Below, one piece after another: positions 35,401 to 46,522 of a DNA stretch of 64,000 nt. Each line of letters begins with the position of its first letter. Positions within the stretch are counted from its first letter, which is position 1. The notes under the pieces are model-generated. The model was given only the letters and a program-made list of their open reading frames with translations. It was not told where the DNA came from and made no database searches. Made by a program: the position numbers and the translations under genes. Source of the DNA: Fratercula arctica. Lineage: Eukaryota; Chordata; Aves; Charadriiformes; Alcidae. The stretch spans positions 155,243,889 to 155,307,888 of the forward strand of contig CANTUZ010000002.1 of assembly GCA_947846985.1 (NCBI GenBank), given 5' to 3'.

Positions 35401-36599
35401 CGAGGACTGCAGGCAAACTGCCGGGCATGTCGGCACTCTGTCAAAACCAGAAAAATCCTGAGTTAGTCACAGCAGGAAGACAGACAGCAACATCAGAGCA
35501 CACTGTTGCATCCGAGTGGTTGGTGACTATTACAGGCTTGACAGTCTTCCAGAGCAAAAAGCTGTATGCAGCAACAGTGCAAGCCCAAGACAAGGAAAGC
35601 AGATGTTCCCGGCTCCTCCTCCATCCTTGTTCCCATATGTTGACTAAGTAGGTTTTGTAAAACAGAACATGCTGTAAATCAGAGCTGCACAGAGTTCACC
35701 AGTTGGGTTAAATGTGGCTTCTAGGGTGCACAAGTGAACCACTGCCATTTACAAATAAGGAGACTACTGCTTTAAACTTTCCCTGAATGATCATGCCGGG
35801 ACCCAAGTGGAATATCATATGCTTCACTGAACTAGTCCTTACTCTTTTAGAATGATAATTTTTTGTAATTCACATTTTTTCAGATTACCTGTGCATAGGG
35901 ATCCCATGTTGGGGTCATCTGAGCAAGAAGTTTCTCAGCTAAAACTACCTGAACCTCTCTGTCTTGTCCTTTGTGCTCAGGACTGCCATGGCTCACAGTG
36001 GTATTTTTGCACGATCGAACGGTCTCATTTTGACCGTTTAGCACCAAATAGTGCATGATGCTGTGATTTTTGGGAAAGCCAAATTAAAATCACTATTTGA
36101 ATAAGGATGTGTGCATTTGTCTCTCTCAAAACTGGCAGTTTACACTGCACAAGATGATATGCAGAAGACTGAGTTTTGATTATCTAGGGATTTTGGAATA
36201 ACAGGAAGTATTCCCAAGCAATGGTAAGCATCTGTTAAAAAAGCTTTTTTAGTCATTGGTTCAGTGTTCAGGAAGCTGCTTCCTCTTATACACATTACTT
36301 AAAGTCTTCAGGTGGCTGGTGAGCTCTTGTATCGCTCTGCAGCTTGGCCCTTCTTCAAATTGTCCCAGCTCCATCTCTGCAGAGAGGGCTGGAGGGGGGA
36401 AATCCCACCCATGAAGAATGGGCAGGGAGAAGCCCCATCAGGCTGCTCCTGTCTTCACGAAAGGATCTTCCACAGCCTGAAGACCTGTCCGCATGGCTGA
36501 CCTGCCCGGGGGTGATGCTGGAAACCCACAGTCTGGTCTTGCAAGTCATGTGCTCGAAAGGGCTTCTCCCTTCTAGTACATTGACTCAAGTACTTTATT
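32406..36599. other. Non-coding stretch, no gene recognised
   Basis: No coding exon, RNA gene or transposon was recognised. A small tandem duplication at 34991-35036 is listed separately. Frames of up to about 150 codons (minus strand 34038-34484) show no known motif. Confidence 0.55.
34991..35036. repeat. 23-bp tandem duplication
   Basis: AGGCAACATCTT(A/G)TTTTTGACAG occurs twice head to tail, at 34991-35013 and 35014-35036, with one A/G difference. It is a simple slippage or short duplication. Confidence 0.9.
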
Positions 36600-37130
36600 A
36601 AGCTTTATCATCCTGTAACAAATCCATAATTAGCAGTTGAAAGATAACTTCATAAAATCAATATACTCTAATGTAGTTCGTGTAATATACAGCCTTTTAG
36701 CTCTATATGGATTTTCTTTCTTATAAATATTTTATCCCTTGTGTTTCCCATTTTGCACCATTTAATTAAAAAATTAGAAACTTCAAAAATTAAAATTTTC
36801 TATGGGAGGAAAATCTTTTATTGGAGATAAAAGTGGGCTTGAAATCTTCCAGTATACCTTTATTTTCTAGTAGTTTAACTGTAAAAAATACTCTGTTCTA
36901 GTAAAAAAAGGAAATACCTCATTTACAAGTGTCACATTCAAAAACATATCAGACTTGAAAAAATCTGTAGAAAAACATGCTGAGAATAAATTATTTCAGT
37001 CAAAACAACTTATTTTTTAAATAATATATTTTCATAAACAGCTAAGCAATATTAAATTTTAAATGAAATATTTCAAAGTGACTAAGATCAGGGAACAAAT
37101 CAGATAAAAATAATTTTTTTCTGTATTTTA
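36600..37130. other. AT-rich block
   Basis: This stretch is strongly A/T-rich, with many TTTAAAT, TAATATA and ATTTTT words, and lacks any frame longer than about 60 codons. It is not a simple satellite. It could be a spacer, a matrix-attachment type region or a decayed repeat; nothing decides between these. Confidence 0.4.
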
Positions 37131-40100
37131 GTGAAAATCTTGCTTTTTTCTTGCAATTCTATGTGGGAACATGCTGCTGATTCTCATGAAATGGGGGATC
37201 CACTTCTATGTCCAAATTAGTTTAAAAATTCTTTCTTTTACTTCCAACAGGCCACCAGAAACTTTTTTTTGGAATAGACATTTTATTACACTCAATACAC
37301 AAATTAACATAAATTCTATTATGGAAACGAATCAATGATATTTTAAATGGTGAATAAGCATTCATTTACAATCTTAACATGCCCCAAATCACAACATTAG
37401 GCCAACGACTGAGAAACTAAGATACCTTCTCTCTAAAACCAGCTGCAAGCAATATCAGAAACACTGTCCACACTGACTTAGAAGTCATTGAGACACAACA
37501 AAATGGTCCGTTATGTTTTGAATAAAGCAGTTTTTAAGGGATTTTCCAGTTTTCAAAGCCAGTTCACACCCGAGGCACCTGTCCACACACTGGTGTCTAT
37601 TTGTTCACCACCAATGTAAGTATGAGAATCAAATATTTTGGCCTGCCTGACCAGAGGACATCAGTGGCCTGATGATTTGTGCTGCAAGGCCTGAAGTTTG
37701 GGTGTGAATTCATGGATTGGGCAGGACTCCAGCAGAGGTGAGAGATGCTCCTTCATCAGGATACAGGACAGCTGGCATGCTGAGGGATGGGTGCCCAAAC
37801 CAGAAGTAGAAATTGCACAATCCTGGCTGGTGTCTGAAGGTGTTACACACCTAAAGGACGGGTAAATTGAGGCTGGCTTGGGCTCAGCACCCTTCTCTGT
37901 TTGTGGTCTTAGATATCTGAATTGCAGTTTTTCCTCTGGAAAACAAGGAGGTTGGTGAGCATCAGCTCTGGAGTGGTAGAAGAGTTGCCCAAGAGTGGGA
38001 GAACACATTGGCTGGACACCTGCTGTGGCCTCCAAAGTGAGATTTTTACCTTATGCAGTAGTATTTAATGCATCCTGGTCTGTGAAAGAGTAAAATATGC
38101 TTTTTCCTCCATCTTGGGCATGTGGGGAGGAATCCAGGTCTCCTTGTGATGAGATCCTTTCCTTGCTCCCCACAGCGTGGCTGAAACATCACCGCGGTCT
38201 CCTGCAGGAGGATGTCTAAAGCCTGCCCCAGGTCCCAGGGTCTGGGTGCTGCTATTTTAAACCTGATCGTGTGCCTTGTGACATGATAAAGGGAAAGAAA
38301 AATCCATTTCTGATAATGAATCTTGTTATTTTCCTAAACTCAGAGGAAATCTGCAGCACAGCTGGTGGTCCTGGAGGAGAGTGAAGGAATACTGCTAATG
38401 AGAACCTGGTGGGTTAATTAGTCCGTTGTATGATATGGTTAGTCAATAGGAAAGAAACACTCGGAAACTTTGAACAGCGTAATCATGATTGACCTTAAGG
38501 TAGCGGTGACCTAATAAGCAGTTAAATGTGCCTGAGCAATAGGGGATGTTTGAGCAAGAGAGGATTGGGAGGAACCGTGCTGATGTGTCTCTGCACAGTT
38601 TGAAGCAGCAGACCTGCAAAAATGAATGCATTACTGAGGCTTTTAGCAGCAGAAGAGAGAGACTGCAGCATTTCCAGCTCAATACACGGTATCTCCTTGG
38701 TGTACTGACCCGCAGAGTTTGTGGGAGCACACAGAGGGGCAGCAGATATTGCAAGAGCTAGGAGGGAATATGGAAAGGAAATAAAAGACAGGGATCTGAG
38801 CTTTGGGTTTATGTTTCCTTTTGGCCTACTCAGAGGTCCCCGAAGGGTTTTGTCTTCCTCTCCCCAGCTCAGCACCCCAGTCACGCGCACCCACACCACC
38901 TCCTCCAGTGACTCCTTCAAAATGCACGATTTGCAACCGGTACTTCTCCCTTTCGGCTTTAGGACAGTTGTTGCACTTACTGCTCTGGTTTCTTTTGGAT
39001 TTTTTTTTTGTGTTTGTTTTTTCAAAAAGTATGTGCTAACTTAAAGTTCCAAGTATATGGTTATTCCTTGCACGGTCATTTTGCTGTGATTTACTAAGCT
39101 GCGTAGTCCTTCTCACGTGTGGGTCTTTGGCAAAAGCTGCCACTGCCAGCGTGTGCTTGCTGTGAGCGCAGGGTTTGCCTCCCTGATGCCCCGGGCAGCT
39201 CAGTGTGGTCCCCCTTAGGGTCTTCTCCTCTCATACTTCCCATCTCCTCCGACTCAGCTGATTGCTGAGCATTTCGCAGAGTTGGCAAGGACCTGGCCTT
39301 GGCCTCGGTTCTACAAGGCCTCCAGCTCCCTGCCATTACTCTCCTATTGCTACTGGTTTCATTTCATCTGCTGTCCCGAGTCTGTTGCTATTTCATATAA
39401 GCCTGCCAGATTTGCCTGCATGATTGTTCTTTTGTCCAGATGGATGTTTAGCTCAGGCTATTTAGTGCTGATCTGGTTTTCCTATTGCTTTGTGTGTACC
39501 CAGGGGAAGAGGTTTTGTATTAAAATTCTCCTGGAGTGCTGAGTCACTTGAACTCCGCTACTGTGTCATGTGCTCAATTATCTGAGTACGGGACCTGGTT
39601 ATGTCATATCTTGCAAAATGTGTTTTCTGTTTCCCCATCGGAGTTTTGCCTGAACGGCTTCCAAATTATCCACCTACCAGAAGCTGGGAAAGTTCTCTCT
39701 CATGATGTAATTCCCCTCTTAAATGTCTGTTTTGATCTTTTCCAAGAACCCGGTTGGGATTTGATAGCTGGGATACTTTTTTGGATGCTTTGCTCTTTCT
39801 GTATATCGCTGGGCACTTGGGAGGATTTGCTTCTTGTGATTTGGCCAGCCGTGTAATCCCCAAGTGCCAACTGTTTGTACTATTGCCCCATCAGACTACA
39901 GCCACGTTACTGTGCGCTCGGAGAGGTTCCCCTCATCTGGCAAACTCTTGATTGCACTCTGAAAGATGTGTGAATGTTGCTGGTTGGGCTTCCACTAGTG
40001 ATTCAGTGTTCACCAGACTCTCCCTGCGGCTCACTGAGGCTCAGCTCAAGCCCAGAGAAATTCGTTATCCGCAGCGCTTCCCCAAAAGTCTTGATGCGAT

Positions 40101-40616
40101 GGTCAGCAGGCAGTTTGGCCTTGAACAAACCAAGTGATCTGGCTTCGCTCACTGGTAATCAGCAGTGACACTTTTTTTTTTGCCATTCTGTTCAGTGTTT
40201 TTGGGTCGATGCAGATACCCAAGTGTCTGCCAGACTTTCAGTGCTATTAGACTGGTGAGTCAGTCTGTGCTAATTTCCAGAGATGTTACAATCCATTTTC
40301 TTTTCAGCCTTGTCCCTTCCTTCCTCAGTGACTACACTGCACGTTTCTCATGTCTCATTGGCTGCAGAGACGCTTATTAGTAGCTTCACTTCCTTGTCCG
40401 TTAGAGTGCTTGACCTACAGTGGCTGCTGTCTCACCCTGAGGACATTCGCTGGCTCTGCTTTACCAGATCAGGGTTTACATTGTCCTGCATCCTGCTGGG
40501 TCCTGTAAACCCCAGGCATTTTGTAAGAGTTTCTTGTTGACAGTTTGTATTCGTCTGGTGGTTTTAGCATGTTTTTTTTTTATATCACCAACACGTAGTC
40601 ACATTTCTGCAGCCTT
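37131..40616. other. Non-coding stretch, no gene recognised
   Basis: No gene was recognised. Between about 38800 and 40560 the plus strand is pyrimidine-rich and carries several overlapping frames of 80-107 codons in different registers. None has a known domain, and they read as composition artefacts. Confidence 0.5.
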
Positions 40617-40853
40617 CACAGAATCACAGAATGGTAGGGGTTGGAAGGGACCTCTGGAGATCATCTAGTCCAACCCCCCTGCCAGAGCAGGGTCACTCAG
40701 AGCAGGTTGCACAGGAACGCATCCAGGTGGGGTTTGAATGTCTCCAGGGACGGAGACTCCACCACCTCTCTGGGCAGCCTGTGCCAGTGCTCTGCCACCC
40801 GCAAAGTAAATAAGTTCCTCCTCATGTTTAGATGGAACTTCCTATGTTCAAGC
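40617..40853 (-). mobile_element. CR1 LINE, 5'-truncated 3' end
   Basis: Plus-strand ACAGAATCACAGAATGG, then GGTTGGAAGGGACCTCTGG and GATCATCTAGTCCAACCCCC, is the reversed CR1 3' end. On the minus strand the last ORF2 codons stay open to a stop at 40697-40699 and include [34 protein letters not shown] and DAFLCNLL, the typical CR1 C-terminus. The 5' truncation lies near 40853. It is from the same subfamily as the copy at 22515-22680. Confidence 0.95.
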
Positions 40854-42889
40854 CTTATACTGATGTTTATTGTTGCTGTGCTGAGCACTGCAGCTGACTC
40901 CACTGTTTGCATGGAAATGAATCAGTTGTTGATCCTGCAGCCTTGTGGTGGGTGTACTGGCAGCCTTCTTCTCCAGACAACATTAGGCCACATCAGGCAA
41001 TTGAATTGACCCAGGTCTGTTTCTTAACTAGCTTTAACTGTAACCTGTTGTTTCTGGCCTCATGACTGCTATGTCTGATCCTCTCTCTTCAGTAGATCAG
41101 TAGTCTTCACAATTTTCCAAGAATTACCCCAGATTGAAATTTATTTCCCCAAGCTTCTGTTTCCTTGGGGTGAGTTCATCTCAAGAGTAAAACACTTAAA
41201 TGTACATTACCTGTAGGGGTCTACACATGCATGAGGTGTCTAAGCCTACATTATAGTCAATGAAGGTCCGGTCCAGAGAGCTGAAAGAAATCAACTGGCC
41301 AACTTTGGGTTCCTGCTTTGGGGCAGAATGGCTGAATGGCTCCATTGCAATCTCCATTGCCTGTAGTGACAAAGGAGTGAATGCTGTTGTTTAAAACGAC
41401 TCGCATGCTGTTTGAGATCCCCTAGGAAATCTGAGACATCTGCAGTGGATTGGCCAATATGACAGAGAGCAGCAGATGGAGACCAGAGCAGATGCTCCAC
41501 AGAACCTAAAATTATGCTGGACACTTGAGCCTCCACAAACAGGACTTTAGGCATCTATCACACATGTAGACACCCAAGTTTGGTTATCTCACTATCAGAA
41601 AAGTGCCTGGGGCTACTTGAAATGCCCCTGGATGCCCCATTTGGCCTCCAGTTGCCATTCCTGGGCATCTCATGGAGCACCCAGTTTGGGCAGCTGCATC
41701 TATCTCATTATGTTTACAAAGTGCCAGAGCATTATCTCAGCTGATTAATTTGCCACATATCTCCACAAACACTGCTATTTGTTTCTGTGGTGTGTTGTTT
41801 CTTTCTTTTTCCCCAGTGAGATAATGAAGGAGTTTTCCATGATTTTCTCACCCGAATTCAACAGTCAGCTCTGAACAGAGTCATTACCAGCTTTCACTCT
41901 TTTCGTGCTTGTGCTTCTTCATTGTGCCTTCATATTTTCTTTCTAGAGGTCACATCTGTTCCTGTATTTTCCTGTTTATTTCTCATTTACTCCCTGTTCA
42001 AAATGAAATGGCCAATAAAACCTCACCTTTTTGTGCTGTGTAGCAACGAATAATGTTTAGGCTTCCATAGCTCTGCTACTATCAGCTATTTGCAAGCTCT
42101 TAGTAGCAGAGCTATTTAAGAGTGCAATTCATATTCTACCATATGTACTTAGAGAGAGCTAGGGATACCTCCTCCATACTTTTTTCTTCTTTCAGTCTGT
42201 ACTTCATCTTCCAAGATTCATGTACACTTGTGAAGGGGTAAAGTTGAAACATTTTTGTTATGCTAAAGAAGAGAGAATGCTGGCAAATATCCTGATAGCC
42301 ATATTCATGAGGATTATTTCTCACTGTTGATACTGTGGCTCCAGATTGCATGAAAACAAATTTTTCCTAATTGCAACACATATAAAACAGAAGAATAAAT
42401 GTATATATATAATGGTTGAACACTCAGGTATTTTATTTCATTTTCAGTTGTGTCAAATGGAGCACTTAATTGCTCTAGCCACTAGCTTCAGTCGCTGACC
42501 TACATTTATGTCAAGAACTGCATTAAAACATACAAAAGTAAAGAATAGGGATGGTTTTAAATAGCCTTTAACAGTTTGTATCTGATGAATAAGACCCTGT
42601 CTCTGAATTAGGGACAGGTGTCACGCAAGCCCAGATCTCCAGTAGGTGTAAATGTGACTCACAAAAAAGGGGGATGAAAGATTTCAGGTAACAGCAACAG
42701 CCCTCCTCTCCCTCCCCAACCCACTCGTGTATGTTAATTTAAGAAAAGCAAACATTTATAAAAGAAAGCCATCCAGCTAGAAACATTGGGAACATGTGTT
42801 TTCCTTGTTGCAGCACAGCCAAAAGAGAAAAAGTTCCATTTACACAGTATCACATTTTGCCAAATTAACAGTAACAGTACTATTAATAT
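40854..42889. other. Non-coding stretch, no gene recognised
   Basis: No coding exon or transposon was recognised. A perfect hairpin at 42067-42115 is listed separately. The end of the stretch is A/T-rich, with a short TATATATATA run near 42400. Confidence 0.55.
42067..42115. repeat. Perfect 15-bp inverted repeat (hairpin)
   Basis: ATAGCTCTGCTACTA (42067-42081) and TAGTAGCAGAGCTAT (42101-42115) are exact reverse complements separated by 19 bases. RNA from either strand would fold into a stable stem. The stem is too short for a normal pre-miRNA. No terminal-inverted-repeat transposon with target duplication was found around it. Confidence 0.85.
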
Positions 42890-43075
42890 TTAATATTTAT
42901 ATGGCACTGTCATCAGGAGGCCAGTCGGGTCTAATCCCTACTGTGTGAGATGTGCAGACACCAAAAATGATTTAGATATTATTTTTATTTATGTTGAGGA
43001 ACCATTGTAATGTGCTGCAACCCCATTGTGCCTGCCAAGGTGTGGGCCCCAGCTCCAAAGGGCTTAGGTGCATTT
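42890..43075 (+). mobile_element. Possible ancient amniote interspersed repeat
   Basis: The order TTTATATGGCACTGTCATCAGG, then ATTTATGTTGAGGAACCATTG, then CCCCATTGTGCCTGCCAAGGTG, then CAGCTCCAAAGGGCTTA resembles a repeat that is abundant in turtles and crocodilians ('gggccccattgtgctaggcgctgtac...ccccaaagagctta'). I cannot name its family with certainty. It is diverged and non-coding. Confidence 0.35.
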
Positions 43076-45242
43076 TAAGGACAATTTGCTTTTATAACTG
43101 TGAGAGTTTCAAGTGAAGTTATTTCTTTGTAGTTTTTTGACATAGCATTAAAAGCTGAATTTATATGTTGAATCAGTCAGTTATGGGGCCTGGTTCTGGT
43201 AACACCTTTTCAGGATGTTACTGAATAGTGGCATTTCCCATGGCTGGGATAGAGCTGCAGAAGGAAAGGTGTATATATTTTTGTTCTGACATTGAGAACT
43301 TGACCATCGTGGAGTTTTATCTTCATGTTTGGGTATAAAAACAGGTCGGTTTGAACCTCCAGTGAAGCTGGTGTGAAGTTTTGGTTTACCAAAGCCATGT
43401 GAATTTTTCAGAGGATTGGATAACCACATAAAATGAAGCTCCCTGGGTATTGTCCTAAGCCTGTGAATGCTCCATGTCCCTCAATTTAGGCAGTGCAAGG
43501 CATGAGATGTTTGCCATTGTATGAACTGGGTCCTTCAGCACAGCCACTAAGTAAGTAAAGATCATAGCATTACTTCTACTACTACTACCACTACCAATTT
43601 CCCATTAGACATCTCTCAGGTCATTTTAATATCCTTAGCTTAAATTTTAATAGCTTCTCTTTCAATGTACACAGGCCTGGTCTGAGGTTCATCCTGATAT
43701 TAACTGACCAGGAAGGTTAGTTTCTGGCCAGTTGGAATGACTGAGCCACCAACTCCACGTAGCTGTATAATCCTAGCAGAATATCTAAATTGCTTTTTTA
43801 GTGTGATGAAGTTACTCCCGTGTTAGTGCCATTTTGGTAGAGTGCTTTGCCTGAACGAATTCACCTGCTCCTCCCCAGGAAGGGACCCTGGGCAGACACC
43901 CCACGGCTCTTCCTCCCAGCCTGGAGCCCATAAAACTGCAGCTGCCATCACAAAGTCATCCAGGATGTCTCACAGCTACCATGGGAGCTGCACCTGGGGC
44001 TGTAATTGGCTCTGTGGTCCTGGCTTTGGTGGCTTGGAATAGTCTTTGGTTTTATCCACCATTGTAAGAAAGGAGATGGAGGTTTACAGGAAGCCCACTG
44101 TTTTCTGAGTTAGCAGCGTAGAAATGATGGGTTTGAAATTAGGACTAAGCAAGCTTTTTGCTTCAAGCTTTGTGCTTTTGCCTCTCCTGATTGTCCCCAC
44201 TCTCCATATTTTGTTTTGCATCATTTGTTTCAGAGCGCATGAGCCAGACCCCTTCAGATGAAATTAAGCCAAATGATGTGCTCCAGGCAACCAATCACCT
44301 AATGTGCTCCAGCAATCAACAGGAGTTCTGTCCTGAGGACTAGATTAGAGTTGTCCTGAAGTAAAACCACGAGGCGTGCAGTGTCACTGTTAGGTCCTTA
44401 GCGTAAATGCTTTTGCTGCTGTTGTAATCTGCGATAGGATAATCTGGTGCTCCTGTTGTAGCACTTCACTTGCGAATGCAGACGTAGCCTGAATCCGTGT
44501 CTATCTGTAAGGAACGCATACACACATGCAAGCTCATTGCCTCTACGTGACAGCCCATCTCCCAGATCTTCAGTGATTCCCCTCGTACTTAGGAGCCTGG
44601 GGATTCCTCTTTGGTGAATAAATTGCAGTAGGAAGATGTGTGTGAAATTTCTATCATCTAGGATCCTTAGTAAATTCTCCTGTGACAACTGCATTGAAGA
44701 AAACTAGGTGAATGTATCTGGAAACTGTTTCTTATAGCTATATGCAATGACAGTTCAATGCATTTATATCATTCCTTGCAGAGTTATCTTACTTGCATTA
44801 CTTCCAGAATGCTTGCTACAGAAGAAATTCAGGCAAAATAAATAATATAAATAATATAGTCTCATACGGAGATTTTCCAAACATAATGAAGAGATATTCT
44901 CAGCTCTGAAGACAACAGAAGAAATTTCATCCTGATCCAAGTATGCCTATCGTTCGGGACCCAGGGAAGCTAAAGCTTTGAACATCCAAAGGCTCGCTAA
45001 GTCCTCATCTGTTCCAGTTCTTACCTGACTTTATTCATGCCCCCAAGTTATACTGTATAGGCATAAAAGCAAACTTCACAATCAAATTAAATGGCTGGCC
45101 TAAATTCTACTCTCTCAGGCTAGCTACTTTTAGGTAGGAAAGGAGCACTATATTTCATATAGGTTGTGAAGAAATACGATGTTGTGACTTTAATGCGGAC
45201 TCATACATAATTCAGGGAGCTTTGTTCACCAGAGCTTGTTGG
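43076..45242. other. Non-coding stretch, no gene recognised
   Basis: A short (CTA)n tract lies at 43571-43597. The minus-strand frame at 44398-44694 (98 codons, glutamine-rich at its end) matches no family I know. Nothing else was recognised. Confidence 0.5.
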
Positions 45243-45289
45243 TTTTTTTTTCTCTTTTTTTTTTCTTTTTTTTTTTTTTTTTTTTTTTT
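45243..45289. repeat. Interrupted poly-T tract
   Basis: About 47 bases are almost all T with three C interruptions, the last part being an unbroken run of 24 T, then AAAG. It is low complexity and prone to length change. Confidence 0.9.
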
Positions 45290-45509
45290 AAAGACAGACA
45301 TGCAATAGCGGTTAGGACTTTTTTGAGGCACTTCACAAGAATTTTACCTCTTCATCTACCAATGCTGTGGCTTTAATACATCGTGGACCTATTCCAGCCT
45401 CTGGCACAGTTAGTAGTAACTTTCAACTTTAAGGCTGTAATCTTGTAACATAGAAATCAGACGAATATTTTTCATAAGTGTCAATTCTAATAGATCTGTT
45501 TACTTACAG

Positions 45510-45657
45510 TAAGACGTATTTGGGTTCCTATGCACCACTTACCTTCCCTCCGACTCATCCATCTACTTCTTCACCAAATCAAGGATTTCCACCTCCAAAT
45601 GGAAATGATCACCTACCAGGGGCCCCTTCTGGACCATTTTTTCCAGTAGTTTCCTAA
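45510..45657 (+). CDS. Candidate terminal coding exon, Pro/Ser-rich, unidentified
   Basis: A plausible 3' splice site (branch-like TTCTAAT near 45485, then CTGTTTACTTACAG ending at 45509) precedes a 48-codon open segment starting AAG at 45511 and ending TAA at 45655-45657. The peptide is rich in Pro, Ser, Thr, Gly and Asn: TFPPTHPSTSSPNQG and GFPPPNGNDHLPGAPSG are its main parts. It is unlike the translation of the surrounding A/T-rich DNA and would suit the disordered tail of a regulatory protein. In the same frame the DNA is open only back to 45478. I do not recognise the protein, no partner exon was found in this window, and chance is a real alternative. Confidence 0.25.
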
Positions 45658-46162
45658 CCCAATCTGCAGTGCGCAGTCATATACGGAGTAAGAAATTGTC
45701 CAAGTACGAGGAGGTGAGAATGAAGCCAAAACATGATTTGTGTAGTGCTAGAGTAGACCCTAAAGCTGTGAAAAACATATAAATAACAAAATATGCTCAG
45801 GTTTGAGTAAGCTTTGGTTGTTAAGTGTTCTGCCCAAAAGTGGCATGTCAGTGAGTTTAGAACTGTTCCGAAAGTCGGGATAAATTTGTCATTTTTGAAA
45901 GTGAGGGGGAGAAAAGAGAAAGAGATACAAAAAGATAGATTACTGGACTTAAAAACCACCTGTCTCCTTTCTTTCAATAGATCGTTTGGCAAGGGACTCA
46001 TTCAAAATGCAGGAAGATCTGCCTGAGGAGATCTGAGCCCACCTTAATTTCCCAGGAATGGCCCCTAATCAGCAGACCGTTCAGTATCTCCCGACTGAGA
46101 GGCAGAGAGAAGAAAGGTTGTTTTTTCAATACCTCCCATAGAGTATATTCTACTTTGTTTAC

Positions 46163-46265
46163 AATATTGAAATATTCATGAGACTGATGTCCTGCCTCTC
46201 TGCTGCAGAGCCTAAACACCGTGGTATAGAGTTGTTCTCTCTGGCTTAATGAATATTTCAATATT
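46163..46265. repeat. 17-bp inverted repeat with a 69-base spacer
   Basis: AATATTGAAATATTCAT (46163-46179) and ATGAATATTTCAATATT (46249-46265) are exact reverse complements. The size (about 103 bp) and A/T-rich ends would suit a small MITE-like element, but no target-site duplication is evident at the outer edges. It could also be two sites for the same A/T-binding factor. Confidence 0.75.
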
Positions 46266-46383
46266 CTATATACAGTGGAACAACATCAACAGGGGAAAAA
46301 AACCACAGAAAGTATTTCCCAGCAGAACATTCCCCTGTGCAATAGCTGTAACTTCCTTCCTAGGTTCAGATCTCTGGGTGAAA

Positions 46384-46440
46384 AGTGGGAACTGAACCCC
46401 AGTGTCCTACCTCCTGGCTGGACTCTGCAACCACTGAGTA
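46384..46440 (-). mobile_element. Possible MIR/CORE-SINE-like 5' part
   Basis: Plus-strand GTGGGAACTGAACCCCAGTG, then TCCTACCTCCTGGCTGGACTC and CAACCACTGAG, resembles the reversed tRNA-derived head of MIR-like SINEs ('gggatttgaacccaggtctcc...agtgctctaaccactgag'). It is short and diverged. Confidence 0.45.
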
Positions 46441-46493
46441 AAGAAGTGGCAGTGTCTGTTTGGGGCATTTAAAACAAAAAATATTGACTTTTA

Positions 46494-46522
46494 TTTGTTT
46501 GTTTGTTTGTTTGTTTGTTTTT
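46494..46522. repeat. (TTTG)n microsatellite
   Basis: Seven TTTG units in an unbroken tract, followed by TTTCCCC. Confidence 0.95.

Noticed and set aside
44398..44694. Minus-strand 98-codon frame ending in a glutamine run
   Set aside because: The QQQQ run comes from a short CTG-type stretch. No homology is recognised, and no promoter or splice site supports it.
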